Counted from the first letter of the stretch, positions 1 through 12,179 are shown. The stretch is 64,000 nt of DNA from Carex sylvatica (GCA_964058845.1 CAXKVR010000093.1:496001-560000); one strand, 5' to 3'. Numbers and translations: made by a program. Notes: generated by a model not told the origin, from the letters alone.

Positions 1-822
1 ATACATACCAGTCAATAGTGACGCCTGCTCGTCGGTTAATTTTGCAAGGGTACCCCTAAATAATATAGTAAAAACACAATCAAATATAGTCAAACATAAA
101 TAATACGGTTTTTACTGTAACATCCACTTTCTAAATAAGATATATATGAATATTAACCTTAGAGAGCTTATGTATTTGCACGCAGTCTAGACTCATCAGC
201 CAGGTACCGACCAAGTGCTACTTTCATTACTTTATTTGATCCAAGAAAAAAACTTCAATTTAAAATTAGAAACAGAACTTTTAGTAAAAAAAGTAATAAC
301 TAATAACTAAATTTTCCTATCAATGCAAACAAAACATAATTGATAAGCAATAATATCTCTTGGGTCCCTTAATGGAGTTATATTATATATGCGCATCATG
401 ATTAAATGGTGTAATCATGAATATCATAGAACTTATAGATCAATGAAACATAATTGATAATAGAGCAAGAATAACATTATCTTGTCTTGCACTTATCATT
501 ATATATATCATGCGATATTGGATATAACACATGCAGTGTAATTATTAATATTTTATATTGGATCGCGATACTGTCAGGTTACATATCGTCTGTATAATTG
601 GGTAGTCAAAACATATTGCTAAATGGTAATGTTGATCAATGAAAAAAATTTCCATTACCAACATAATATAGATCCAAGTGGATCACACCTACAAGGTCCT
701 TGGTCGAGATGTCATACAGGTTTATGACACGAATTGAGATGTTGTAAGACAACACATATTGAATCTAGAAAAAGTATAACTATGTGAGACATCATAAAAC
801 ATTCATTCAACAATATAAGAGA
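1..822. other. AT-rich intergenic, nothing recognised
   Basis: I see no coding region, RNA gene or bounded repeat here. The sequence is AT-rich with scattered short repeats. Confidence 0.6.
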
Positions 823-1240
823 TATGAGGACTAGTCAAATGCATCATTATTTTGGTACTCCAATATGCTCCAAGTCTTTTATCTCTATTTTCAAAATCTG
901 AACAGTCGATCCGAACTGCTCAACATGATCTTCATAATAAAATATGCTTGGAGACCAAATTTTATATTTTTTAGAATTTTTTTACTATTTTTCTAGATGG
1001 GAACAATATGACTTTATCGGATGGTCCATAATCTCCTTAAAAAAGTAATTTTGTATCTATCTTAAAAAATAGTAAAAAATATCTATAAAATATATAATTT
1101 GGTCTCCAAGCATTTATTATGAAGATCATGTTGAGCGGTTTGGATCGACTGTTTGGACTTTGAAAATGGAGATAAAAGATATAATTTATGTGGAGCATAT
1201 TGGAGCACCAAAATGATGGTGCATTTGAACCCTCCTCATA
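823..1240. mobile_element. Long foldback MITE (copy 1)
   Basis: The two halves are inverted copies of each other. The left arm runs from about 823 through the phrase GCTTGGAGACCAAATTTTA; the right arm mirrors it and ends at GAACCCTCCTCA. The arms are about 180 bp with a short unpaired centre. There is no coding capacity. The inner arm (two runs, CTTGGAGACCAAATTTTA and ATCCGAACnGCTCAACATGA) recurs in many other elements of this window, but the outer ends are particular to this copy. Confidence 0.75.
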
Positions 1241-1270
1241 TATATATATAGAAAGAGAGAGAGAGATCTA

Positions 1271-1687
1271 GAGTGGCTAATATGCTTTTGTATGCATTTG
1301 TGACGAAATACATACGGTCCAAATTTGAAATTTCAAAATTCAAAAAGTCGATCTGAACCGTTCATCTTGTTCTCCATATTAATATGTGCTTAGAGACCAA
1401 ATTTTATATTTTTCTGAATTTTTTTACTATTTATTAAGCCACTTTGAAACTTGTTGATCAAACAGTGGCTTAACAAAATAGTAAAATTAGCAGTCACAGT
1501 TGGATCAACAAGTTTCAAAGTGGCTTAATAAATAGTAAAAAATTCAGAAAAATATAAAATTTGGTCTCCAAGCACATATTAATATGGAGAACAAGATGAA
1601 TGGTTCAGATCGATTTTTTGGATTTTAAAATTTCAAATTTGGACCGTATGTATTTCGGCCCATATGCATACAAAAGCATATTAGCCA

Positions 1688-1690
<3 letters not shown>
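1271..1690. mobile_element. Long foldback MITE (copy 2)
   Basis: This is an inverted repeat with outer ends GAGTGGCTAATATGCTTTTG and its complement. It is flanked by (GA)n and (TA)n microsatellites on both sides. The inner arm has the shared family sequence (TTCATCTTGTTCTCCATATT, then CTTAGAGACCAAATTTTAT). The central loop is itself an inverted repeat around AAGCCACTTTGAAACTTGTT. It is non-coding. Confidence 0.8.
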
Positions 1691-1755
<65 letters not shown>

Positions 1756-1760
1756 TGGCT

Positions 1761-1896
1761 AAGCTCAAATTATTTGTTCCTGGACTCAGGAACAAATGAT
1801 TCGGTTCTCTGATTTTCGAAGTTCAAATGACCGAACTTCGAAAACCAGAGAACCGAATCATTTGTTCCTGAGTCCAGGAACAAACGATTTGAGCTT
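1761..1896. repeat. Near-perfect 136 bp hairpin
   Basis: Two arms of about 64 nt, beginning AAGCTCAAATTATTTGTTCC and ending GAACTTCGAA, pair almost perfectly around a loop of about 8 nt. Within each arm TGTTCCTGGACTCAGGAACA forms a second, smaller palindrome. The hairpin abuts the right microsatellite of the preceding foldback element and shares its GTGGCTAA edge. It could be a separate small foldback element or a source of hairpin-derived small RNA. Confidence 0.8.
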
Positions 1897-3948
1897 CTCA
1901 TATATATATATTAAAATTTACTAAACTTGCTAATTTGATCAACTAGATTGTATCAAATGACATAAGATTAATTGACGAGCGTGTAGATATGTGGTATCAG
2001 CGATTTAGACTTATAGTTTGAAAGTTATAACTATTTAAGTGAGATTTGACCATAGTCAAATGAGGTTTGACCAAACGGAGTGGAGAGGTGTTTCATTTTG
2101 TCAACTAAATGAGAGGGAGGAGTTACTTGGAGGAGAAGCAATTAATTAGATTAATTGTTAGATGGAACAATTAATGGTCCAATGGACCACTCACATGTAT
2201 AATTACTAATATGTTCATTCATTATTTCATCTCATTTTGAATATATGAGGGGTATTAAAGAAATTATTTATCGTCCATTCACAACTTTAAATCTATATCT
2301 AGGTCTATCTCTCATCTCACCATCTCTCATCCCTGCCTTCCTTGGTTGAACCTAACCGACAAGAATAAGAGGCACCATCCAAGGTGAGCCGGTCGCCTGT
2401 CCTCCTTTTCATTGTTGTCTCCTAGAGCACCGATATTGTTGGTCCCATCACTGCCTGACCCCGTCACTCCACCACTGATCGGGTCTAACCTACCCTGCCT
2501 GATCCGTGGGCACCACCGGCCACCGCCTCTCCTCCTAGGCCGATCCAGCTAGTGTGTTGTTGTAAGCAATCTTCTATACTTTTGACTAATTTACAAAACA
2601 TATAAACATTGAATTTTACAGTTTTTTTATTTGAGATTGATGCAGGTATAGTTGTAATGTCTAAAGCCCAAAGTAAGTCAAAGATACATATCATGACGAG
2701 TTATACAAGATAATTAGATACATGATCTACTTGAGCTATAAGGAATGATTTGATATATGATGGTCTGATGGATGATTCATACAAGCCATTTGGAATGTCA
2801 TAAATTGATGAGATGCTGAATCATGAATATTACGAAAGATTATAGAGATCGAGATCATGAATATTATAAAGATCAGACTTTACTATTTTTTTTTTATCAT
2901 TTTTAATTTATATTCAAAAGTATGGAAGTCCAATTCAAAATTCAAATTAACTGGGTTGGTCAATACTAGAAACTAGGCATAATAAAAATAGACTAATCTT
3001 TTATTTTGTAGATCTTGTGATCTGCATATCGTCGTGATCTATCTAATAGGACAAAGAGAATACCTTTGAAATCCTTTGAGAGGTTTAACCTAGTCCATTG
3101 TTGATCGTGCTTAAACTTTAATTATCTTTCCAACAACTTCAAATATAGTTCATCTAAATTGATTATTGTGAGATTAGAGTGAAAGTTAGTGATTGTCTAG
3201 ACTTAGAGCCTTTGTTGCTCGCATACTCCAAGCCATAGTGTTTGCTTCTGAGCCTTGGTTGCTCACTTCTCTACTCAAGCCTATAGTGCTCACTTTTATA
3301 TTATGTGGACCGTTGGAGTGTTGTCTCACCTATCACAACTTGTATTCCTTTTTTGCATTTAGATAATAGAAAGATGTACCTAGTTTTGGTTGTGTTACCC
3401 TGAAGACGTAGGTCCTTCAATTGGTCGAACTCCGTTATCAACTCCTGTGTGACTTTCTCAAACTCTATCAATCTATTTTGTTGCACTTTATTTATTTAAA
3501 TTCATAAGTTATTGATTCACCCAGGAACTTCACATACATAGATTTACTAAAACACATAAACAACTTTTAAACTTGTCTATCAAACTTATAGTTACAAGTT
3601 ATAGGGTTGAAATTTTAAACAACCTCATATTTACCTCCGCTCTAGGTGTCGTTAGAGACAATAAAGTTATAGGGTTGAAATTTTAAACAACCTCTCCTTT
3701 ATCCTCATCATCAGAGCAAGTTGCTCATATTTAAATGAACCATGAATCTTTGGTCTGTCCACTTGTAACTTTAATAATTGGAAAATGCAAATGATAAACT
3801 ACTTTAAGGTCAATATGATTTGAGATATTGTAGACAAAGTTATATACTAAATTTTATCACAAAAGGAATTGACCACGGAATCTAAACTTGAAAAGAAAGA
3901 TAATGTATTGCCCAGAATATGTGAGAGGCTCTAACAAATCATTATTAA
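1897..3948. other. Intergenic, no gene supported
   Basis: This is mostly AT-rich sequence. A GC-richer patch at about 2300-2560 has C-rich runs and could be a decayed LTR or exon, but I find no sustained reading frame. The reading frames of about 60-70 codons here show no recognisable domain. Confidence 0.5.
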
Positions 3949-4510
3949 GTGGATGATCATGTTGATAAGGCTAAAACATTGATGAATGGACAAGAGACAA
4001 ATCTTGCGCTTATGGCTCATGATGATGAGGATAAAGGAGAGGATCAAGGATCAGAAGGTGCTGACACACTCATCTCACACGAAAGCATCACTAATGAAAG
4101 CAAAATTGATGAACCAGGAAATGAAAAGCATCAAGAATTAAATGCTAGCTCCGTTAACTCTAGAACCAAAGATTAATTTTATAAATGAATTTGATGAAAC
4201 TAGCTAGGTTAAGGGTGTTATTAATTAGATAATTCGAATAAGGACATATTTAGAAAAGATATTATTATTGAGTCCTTAAGGTTAGAAGCGATTAAATAAT
4301 TACATGATGAAATTAATAATTTAAAGGTAACAAATAACACAGACCGAATTCTAGAATGTAAAATTAATAACTGTGAATTTAAAATAAAAGAATTAAGTAT
4401 CTGAAAAGAAACAAATGACTGTCAGTCTCATATAGGAGAAATCGAATTATTAAAAGTCAATTTTCAAAATTTAACAACTGATAATAGAGTTTTAAAAATC
4501 CATAAATAAA
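3949..4510 (+). pseudogene. Decayed Copia-like gag remnant
   Basis: A 75-codon frame begins at 3949 and contains NLALMAHDDED followed by an acidic, serine-rich stretch. This pattern resembles the region after the zinc knuckle in Ty1/copia (SIRE-like) Gag. Downstream (about 4270-4500), broken by stops and frame changes, are leucine- and asparagine-rich segments such as IGEIELLKVNFQNL that look like the coiled coil found in the same Gag proteins. No zinc knuckle, protease or reverse transcriptase is visible. The assignment rests on composition and order only, so it is tentative. Confidence 0.35.
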
Positions 4511-4559
4511 TTTAAAGATAATAATATTAATCTGGATGAAACAAATAAATACACTCATT

Positions 4560-5540
4560 TGTTAAATATCTCCTAATAAGCAACATTCACAAGTTCCAGC
4601 TATGATGATATAATATACACTCATTTGTACTCAAATATATACTTGTCATTGTCGATTTTTAAAACAACTATTGACCACAATTACAAACTATTATGAACAC
4701 ACAAATTCATTATTTAAATATTTCCAAAATAACAAGTTGTTTTAATTCAATTTAATATTTGTATCAACTAAAATTTAAAACACCCTTGTTTGAACAAGAA
4801 TTAATATATACGCAATTACCTATTTCTTCTTTAATTTATTCTTTCTGAAAAAATCATTATTTAAATCCTTCCACAACAAACACATCATTCTAGTGTGAAT
4901 ATATTAAAAAGTACATGAACCATACACTAATATAAATTTGTACAAAATTTATCATTGTCCGAATAATTTTAAATAATTAAAACTTAAAATATGGAGGAAA
5001 ATTACCTACGAAACAAGATATATAGAAGCGAAATTTCTCGGCGACAGTTAGCATTTCCTTAACTTATTGGGGGGGGGGGGGGGATTTTGCCTTGTGGATT
5101 TCTTTGCTTCACATTAATTGTAATTGGACTATAATTTGCCTCATGGATTTCTTTTCTTCACATTAATTGTTTTGGACTATAATTTGCCTCATGGATTTCT
5201 TTCCTATTTGGTGTGATTTGATATATCAGTATCTACTGACGTTTCTTTTTTTACTAATTGTATGAGAAATTTTGTAATAATTTTATTTTGTGAAGAGAGC
5301 AAGAGAAGAATGGACTGATGGGCATGTATTATTTTTTTTTTAAAGGCGGATAAAGGCCCTGGATTACTGGGCCTCCGTTATTGGGCTTTCTGAACATCCC
5401 TCTGTATGTGATAAAATAAATATTAAAAAAATTTGTTATATGTTTGTCCTTTTTCTTTGTTGGAATTCTAGACACAATTGTAATTGGGCCTTTTATTTGT
5501 GTATCCAGTGATGCTGACACAAGGCAAATGCACAAAATAA
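4560..5540. repeat. Segmental duplication, copy A (3' side of TBL)
   Basis: This segment aligns by eye, in the same orientation, with 7800-9060. Shared landmarks in order are AGCAACATTCACAAGTTCCA, CAACTATTGACCA, CATTCTAGTG, GGCGACAGTTAGCATT, CTCATGGATTTCTTTTCTTC and GTGATGCTGACACAAGGCAA. Copy B is interrupted by a foldback MITE that copy A lacks. A run of 15 G lies at 5069-5083, where copy B reads GGGAGGTGTGG. Confidence 0.85.
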
Positions 5541-5914
5541 ATTCCGAGATATCCGAATTGTCCGATCCAATAATTTTTCACAAAATTTCAAAATCTAAGA
5601 GAAACAAACTGCTACCATTGGGTCTTGTTTATGATATATTTTAGTATCTTATCCATTTGTTTATCATTTTAAAGCACAAAAATAAAGCTACTAAATCTAC
5701 TGAACTCCATGATGCAACTTATACTAAAATAACGCGTTTTAACACTTACTTTTTACAAATAATAAATGTTGGAAAATTAATTATTGTTCACCTACAGAAG
5801 ACGACCCCAATAATAAGCTAGGTCCAAAATCAAAATAAAAGGAGAAATAGTACATTAGCGACATATGAACTAATAAAAACATCCTACACTCCACTGGTAA
5901 ATTGCAACAAATAA
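5541..5914. other. 3' flank of the TBL gene
   Basis: AT-rich sequence downstream of the minus-strand TBL stop codon, expected to hold its 3' untranslated region. No other feature is seen. Confidence 0.5.
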
Positions 5915-7269
5915 CTAGATGTATTTTTGTAGTGTGAGAAATAAGAGCTCATTCCAGGTGTCAATAGCTCCGGGCATGCACCAATGTGTGCAGTCGCTTA
6001 ACCCAGGGTTCCACCGGTTATCCCAGTGGGACCCGGGATGTCCATCCGGCCTCATATCCATCATCCGTGTCACATCCATTGCAGCAAACCTGACACCTTG
6101 ACCTCCACCTTCGTTTCTGACCCTCTCCATTTCCTCCAGCAGCATATTCCTCATTTCCAAGTGGTTACCGCTTAACAGGCCTAAATCCAAATTGGGTCTT
6201 GTTCTATTGCAAAATCCACCTGAGTTCCAGGCCCCAACCTCGTAATGTCTTGGAGAGAAGGTCCTCACCACTACTAACCTTAGATTACTGGTACTACTGT
6301 TACTACTACTACTTGCTGTTGTATAATTGTTTTTATAATTCAAGTAGTTGAGTGCAGTTCTAAATGCGTTTTGCAAAGCAAATATCAAGCCCAGTGCAGG
6401 GGTGTTTTTCTTTTGTGATTGTTCATAGATAGTACCGATCAGTTTGTTTTGTTGGTACAGGTTGAGTTGTCTTATAAACCAGTGTCCACCTGACACAACC
6501 ACATAGTTGGCTTCATGCACATGGTTCACCCAATTCGGGTCCATCTCATCTAGGTACACGTTGGTTTCAGTGACTGACCCATTAACCTTCCTGTCCTCAT
6601 ACCGGACAAAAAATCTCGTCCATAGATGCATCAGGGTGAAATTGTAAGTTTCAAAGTAATATTTTGTGATTTGGTTCTCTACGTCGTTGTATGTGTTCTG
6701 TGGAGACTCAACCTGACAAAATAATATATATACTACAAATTAATCTATCTGAATTCTGAATTGTACCAAGTACAAAATTATCTATGAGTAGTAGGTTACC
6801 TGAGAAAGCATGCAAAGAAGTGAGTCCTTGTGATTCCGGGAAACTGAGTCTCCGACAAATGCCAAATTCATCCCTCTGACAGCATTTAGAAACTCTTCAG
6901 GATCAAAATGAGGGAGATGGCATTCGTGCGGTTTCCACTTCCATTTGACAAAGTCGTGATCCTTGCCATATTTTTCACAGTTATTTGCATCCGGCATGGT
7001 CTTGCATGTCAGGTTCGTGTAAATGGTACCTCCATAATCACGAACCCAGGTGCCATTGTACAGATCACACGTCATTATGTCACCGTTACTACCTGCTTTA
7101 ATTTCAATTGTGTTCCATATAAACTAATAAATTTAACCTTTGAAGATCAGGTTGGTTTTACCCTCTTAATGAGTTAATTAGTTTTATGATGTATATTTAA
7201 TTAAGATTCCAAATCACTAATGTTTATTAATGCAAAATCAATTAAAGTTTCCTACAGAAAAATTAATAT

Positions 7270-7300
<31 letters not shown>

Positions 7301-7572
7301 GCTAGAACTACAAAAGGTTTAACACAATGTCATAACTAGAAACTAGTATATATATATATATACATACCTGTTGCAAGGGCATGACCGGAAGTAGTACTCC
7401 GTTGTGTGCTCGGAAGAATAAAAAAGCTTGTAATGTTTGAAAAATATATGAAATAACCAAGAAATAACAACGAGACCAATAGAGGATAAGTCAGCAACTT
7501 ATTAATATTAGGTTTTGGATGTAATTTCATAGTTCCTAGAAGATACTTCTCATTTGCCATGCATGCAATCAA
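5915..7572 (-). CDS. TRICHOME BIREFRINGENCE-LIKE (TBL/PMR5) polysaccharide O-acetyltransferase-type protein
   Basis: The coding sequence is spliced from three exons on the minus strand: 7368-7572, 6800-7092 and 5915-6712. It gives 431 residues. Both introns have GT-AG ends and the phases join cleanly (phase 1, then phase 0). The N-terminus is cytosolic, with one membrane anchor at about residues 26-44, as expected for Golgi type II TBL proteins. A TBL domain with paired cysteines follows. The GDS motif (FVGDSVSRNH) is at residues 149-151, and the C-terminal D-x-x-H motif (DCTHW, D406/H409) supplies the other catalytic residues. Known family members acetylate xylan, mannan or pectin, or trim side-chain acetyls; the substrate cannot be read from this sequence. 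The first ATG was used; Met6 is an alternative start. The frame shows no damage, so this is probably a working gene. Confidence 0.9.
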
Positions 7573-7855
7573 GGCGTGAGAGGAGAAATAATGGGGCTTA
7601 AATAAATGGTGGTGTTTCTATCCGCCAGAGCAAATTAACGAGCATGGTTTGGAAATAATGAAATGAACTTAACTTAATTATATACAAGCAAGGTTTAATT
7701 GGTAATTAATTTTGAGATTTTCAAGAAGCATGAAATTCCCCCTTTTAACTTATATACAGACCTTGAGCAAGTGCAGATAACTACCTCCAAAGTCTCATCT
7801 CTTAAATATCTCCTAAGCAACATTCACAAGTTCCATCCATAATGATATTAAAATT
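7573..7855. promoter_or_regulatory. Immediate upstream region of TBL
   Basis: AT-rich sequence directly 5' of the minus-strand TBL start. From about 7800 onward it overlaps copy B of the segmental duplication. No individual promoter element can be assigned with confidence. Confidence 0.35.
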
Positions 7856-9060
7856 AGAGGAGGGTTCAAATAATGCCTCCATTTTTTGTGCCTCCACTAT
7901 GCCTTCATTTTTAAAAACTTTAATAACTCAAAATTTAAAACTTAAAAATCAAAATAAAACCGTTAAATGTGATCTACGTTGTTTTCTCTATGAGCTTATA
8001 AAAAATTATTGCATTTCAATTTTTCTTTTAGGAGAATCAATAAGTTCAAAAATCAACATATAGAAATCATCCACATTAGTGCGTTTTCTATAAGCTCTTG
8101 ATGGCAATCAAAATAAAATCGAAATGTCATAATTTTTTACACGTGCATAGATAAAATGATGTAGATCATATCCAATAGTTTTATTTTGACTTTAAAATTT
8201 TAAATTTTGAATTATTAAAGTTTTTAAAAATAGAGACATGGTGAAGGCACAAAAAATGGAGGCATTTGATCCCTCCTCTTAAAACTATGAAATTACAAAC
8301 TATTCACAAGTCTCATCTCTTAAATATATACATTGTTGATTTAATAAACAACTATTGACCATGAATTACAAATTTTTATGAAGTCATAAATTCATTATAA
8401 TTTAAATATTTCCAAAATATCAACTTGTTTTAATTGGAATGAACATTTGTATCAACTAAAATTTAGAACACACTCGTTTGAACTAGCTAGAATTAATACT
8501 TACCAAATTCTTCTTGTTATTCTTTCTGGAAAATTAATTATTCAAATCCTTCCACTACAAACACACCATTCTAGTGCGCAATATATTAAAAAGCTTAATT
8601 TGTACAAAATTTATCATTGTCCGAATAATTTAAATAATTTAAACTTAAAAATATGGAGGAATTTTACCCTGCCAAACAAAATAGAAGCGAAATTTTCTGG
8701 CGACAGTTAGCATTGCCTTAACTTATTGGGAGGTGTGGAGATCTATCCTGGTGAGTAGTAAACAAAATGGTAAATATAAATTTACGTCAATACGAGCTTC
8801 AAATTTACTACTTCCTATGCATTGACCAAATTTCAAGGGGGGAACGTTATCTTGAAAGTTGAAACCAAGTCCTCATGGATTTCTTTTCTTCACATTGTTA
8901 TTGGGCTGTAATTTACTTTCTTCACATTGTTATTAGGCTCATGGGTTTCTTTTCTATTTGGTATATGTTTCTCGTTTTTCTTTGATGGACTTCTGACACA
9001 ATTGTAATTGGGCCTTTTATTTGCGGATCTAGTGATGCTGACACAAGGCAAGTGCTCACA
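7800..9060. repeat. Segmental duplication, copy B (5' side of TBL)
   Basis: This is the direct-repeat partner of 4560-5540. It is colinear except for a 425 bp foldback MITE inserted at 7856-8280 and small indels. Because it lies upstream of TBL while its partner lies downstream, the pair brackets the gene as direct repeats. Confidence 0.85.
7856..8280. mobile_element. Foldback MITE inside duplication copy B
   Basis: The termini AGAGGAGGGTTCAAATAATG and its near complement (GGCATTTGATCCCTCCTCTT) frame two inverted arms. Each arm reads through GCCTCCA and TTTTTAAAAACTTTAATAA. The element is absent from duplication copy A, so it inserted after the duplication or was lost from A. It is non-coding. 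Confidence 0.8.
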
Positions 9061-9249
9061 AGGAAAAATAAAAGTAAAAAATGAAATAGTCTGAACGTAA
9101 GATTACTTTTAAGTTTCTTTCAAATTTATAGAGGAATTCTTTTCGATATGACAAATGTTATTAATGCCCTTAAAATTAGCAGGAAATTATATGTGTTGGC
9201 CATTCAGATTAAAAAAAGTACTAATTTTGGTCCAAAAGTATATATAGAG

Positions 9250-9654
9250 AGTAAGGCTACTATATATTGCAATGTATAAACATTTTTAATATGTACATTG
9301 AATTATAAATCACTGTATTCAAAGTCCAAATAACTGATCCAAACTGTTCATCTTATTCTTCATATTAATGTGTTTCGAAACCAAATTTTATATTTTTTAG
9401 AAATTTTTTACTATTTTTTTAGATTTATTGAAAATTGCTGTTTTTATGGTCCAGATTTGTCTGAAAAACAACAATTTTTAATAAATCTAAAAATTAGTAA
9501 AAAATTTTCAATAATGTAAAATTTGGTCTCCAAACACATATTATTATGGAGAACAAGATGAACGGTTTGGATCAATCATTTTGACTTTGAATCCAGCGAT
9601 TTATAGTCCAATGTACAAAGATGCCTATCAATTGCAATGTATGGTAGCCTTCCT
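9250..9654. mobile_element. Foldback MITE (AGTAAGGCTAC ends)
   Basis: The left end AGTAAGGCTACTATATATTGC mirrors the right end GCAATGTATGGTAGCCTTCC. The inner arms carry the common family sequence (AACnGTTCATCTTnTTCTnCATATTA and the complement of TTTGGTCTCCAAACACATAT). The centre is TTTTTTAGATTTATTGAAAA. It has no coding capacity. Confidence 0.75.
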
Positions 9655-9934
9655 TATATATATGTATATGATGTTCACTAATATCAAAATGTTTGTTCCG
9701 GAGCCGTGTAATAAACGCTTTAGTTTTTATATTTTCAAAGTTCAAACAGTCAATCCAAACGTTCAATATTCAATCTATATTAAAATGTGCTTGGAGACCA
9801 AATTTTACATCATATACAATAACATTGAATATACAATATACAATAAATGTGCTTTATTGTATATACAATAAATTTTACATCATATACAATATACAATAAA
9901 TGTGCTTGGAGACCAAGTTCAAACAGTCAATCCA
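9655..9934. repeat. Half foldback element and ATATACAAT repeats
   Basis: One arm only of the same foldback family lies at about 9735-9805 (TTCAAACAGTCAATCCAAAC, then CTTGGAGACCAAATTTTACAT). It is followed by short direct repeats of TATACAATA. A piece of the arm reappears at 9900-9935, so the locus has been rearranged. Confidence 0.55.
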
Positions 9935-10837
9935 AACGCCAACGCATGCATGCTGCAAACATTAATTATTTTTCTAGAAAGTACTACAGGGCGGTTGTAT
10001 AAGGCACTGTGCATTTATATCGTTCTACAATAACATTGAATACGAATAATTAATTCCTAACGTGTGGACAGAGCTCCTGCAGCTGCAGAGAAAGAAATAT
10101 ATACATGGTCATGTTTGTTTATGTAATTATTTCTCTGTGCTGTCCAATTCATTGCTATGTGTGGTCCAATAATTGTTCAGTGAGATCTAACATAATTTTA
10201 TTTAAGAAGGGTTAAAATACACCATTAGTTTTGTGTCTTAATCATACTCTACGTCTTTATTTCCGTTTACAAAGTTTAAATAGCTGATCTGAACCGTTCA
10301 TCTTGTTTTACATATTAAAATGTCCTTAGAGGCCAAATTTTATATTTTTTTAAATAGGTACAAAATTACTGTTTTTGGATGGTTCAGATGCAGTAATTTT
10401 GTACCTATCTAAAAAAATAGTAAAAAAAATTCAAAATATACAAAATTTGATCTCTAAGCACATTTTAATATGTAAAACAAGATTAATGGTTCGGATCGAC
10501 TACTTGAACTTTGAAAATGAAGATAGAGACGTGAAACATAGTTAGAGCACAAAACCAATAGTGCATTTTATCTCTACTCATTTTATTTATACAGTATCAA
10601 TTGGATGCATCAAACTTGAGCATTATAATTTGTTGGATATAAGTGATCAATTCGATCGTGTTAATTCTGAAAAGTACATATCAATGCTTAAGAATTTTAT
10701 ATATTTATATATCTATGTGTGAACGCGCAGCCCTTTCAGTGCATCTATTTGGACTGCATTTGAGATTTTTTTTAATCAAAACTAATAAATTCGCTGCCAT
10801 ATACTATACTACAGAAACGATACCACACAATATCCTA
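9935..10837. repeat. Tandem duplication, unit A (0.9 kb)
   Basis: The segment from CGCCAACGCATGCATGCTGC to GATACCACACAATATCC is repeated almost unchanged at 10921-11832. Small differences include GAGCTCCTGCAGCTGCAGAG here versus GAGCTCAAAAAG in the second unit. Each unit contains a foldback MITE (10205-10580 here). No gene is contained. Confidence 0.9.
10205..10580. mobile_element. Foldback MITE within unit A
   Basis: The ends AGAAGGGTTAAAATACACCA and TGCATTTTATCTCTACTCA are imperfect inverted copies. The inner arms have the family sequence (AACCGTTCATCTTGTTnTAC; TCTCTAAGCACATTTTAATA). The central stem is ATTTTGTACCTATCTAAAAA. Confidence 0.7.
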
Positions 10838-10920
10838 AGCTAGATAGGCAACTAATTTTATACATGTAGTACCATGTCTCTCTATTCTCTCTAATTCGTC
10901 GTTCAAATTCCCAATCAAAA

Positions 10921-11832
10921 CTCGCCAACGCATGCATGCTGCAAACATTAATTATTTTTCTAGAAAGTACTACAGGGCGGTTGTATAAGGCACTGTGCAT
11001 TTATATCGTTCACAATAACATTGAATACGAATAATTAATTCCTAACGTGTGGACAGAGCTCAAAAAGAAATATATACATGGTCATGTTTGTTTATGCAAT
11101 TATTTCTCTGTGCTGTCCAATTCATTGCTATATATGTGTGGTCCATTAATTGTTCAGTGGGATCTAACATAATTTTATTTAAGAAGAGTTAAAATGCACC
11201 ATTAATTTTGTGTCTCAATCATACTCTACGTCTTTATTTCCGTTTACAAAATTTAAATAATTAATCTGAACCGTTCATCTTGTTCTACATATTAAAATGT
11301 CCTTAGAAGCCAAATTTTATATTTTTTATATTTTTTACTATTTTTATAAATAGATATAAAATTACTATTTTTGGATGGTTCAGATGCAGTGATTTTGTAC
11401 CTATCTAAAAAAATAGTAAAAAGAATACAAAATATACAAAATTTGGTCTCTAAGCACATTTTAATATGTAAAACAAGATGAACGGTTCGGATCGACTACT
11501 TGAACTTTATAAACAGAGATAGAGACATGGAGCATAGTTGAAGCACAAAACCAATAGTGCATTTTATCTCTACTCATTTTATTTATACAGTATCAATTGG
11601 ATGCATCAAACTTGAGCATTATAATTTGTTGGATATAAGTGATCAATTCGATCGTGCTAATTCTGAAAAATACATATCAATGCTTAAGAATTTTATATAT
11701 TTATATATCTATGTGTGTACGCGCAGCCCTTTCAGTGCATCTATTTGGACTGCATCTGAGATTTTTTTTTATCAAAACTAATAAATTCGCTGCCATATAC
11801 TATACTACAGAAACGATACCACACAATATCCT
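10921..11832. repeat. Tandem duplication, unit B (0.9 kb)
   Basis: Second copy of the 9935-10837 unit in direct orientation, separated from it by about 80 bp. Its foldback MITE lies at about 11180-11580. The similarity ends at ACACAATATCC, where a different MITE cluster begins. Confidence 0.9.
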
Positions 11833-11880
11833 TCTTTGAAAGAGTGAGAGGGAGACGGGGGAATTCGCGACTCGCGAGTG

Positions 11881-12048
11881 CGTATCCTCTGAGATATCTC
11901 AACTTTTGCGTGACCGACGTATCCGGTGCCTATTCGGGGGTAGCGCGGGGGCCAGTATTATTTGAGCTTTGAGATTCGTGCAGAAAATATTTGAACGGTT
12001 AAGATTTTCCATAAAGTCACGCAAAGTTTGAGATATCTCACAAGATAC
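11881..12048. mobile_element. 168 bp MITE with GTATCCTCTGAGATATCTCAA ends
   Basis: The left end GTATCCTCTGAGATATCTC, then AACTTTTGCGTGAC, is mirrored at the right by GTCACGCAAAGTTTGAGATA, then TCTCACAAGATAC. The inverted ends are about 34 bp. A second full copy is at 42243-42411. Partial relatives follow directly (12060-12170), at about 12620-12660, at 36835-36960 and possibly at 17225-17260. Confidence 0.75.
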
Positions 12049-12179
12049 GAATTCGGGAATTCGCGTCCTCTAAGGTATCTCAAACTTTGAGTATTTTTTT
12101 GGAAAATTCCTCGTTCAAATACATTTTGCACGAATCTCAAAGCTAAAATAATACTGCTTCCAGCGCTATCTCTGAGTAG

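Noticed and set aside
1600..1812. 70-codon frame with IYIYIY and RERERE runs
   Set aside because: It is the translation of TA and GA microsatellites at the edge of a foldback MITE.
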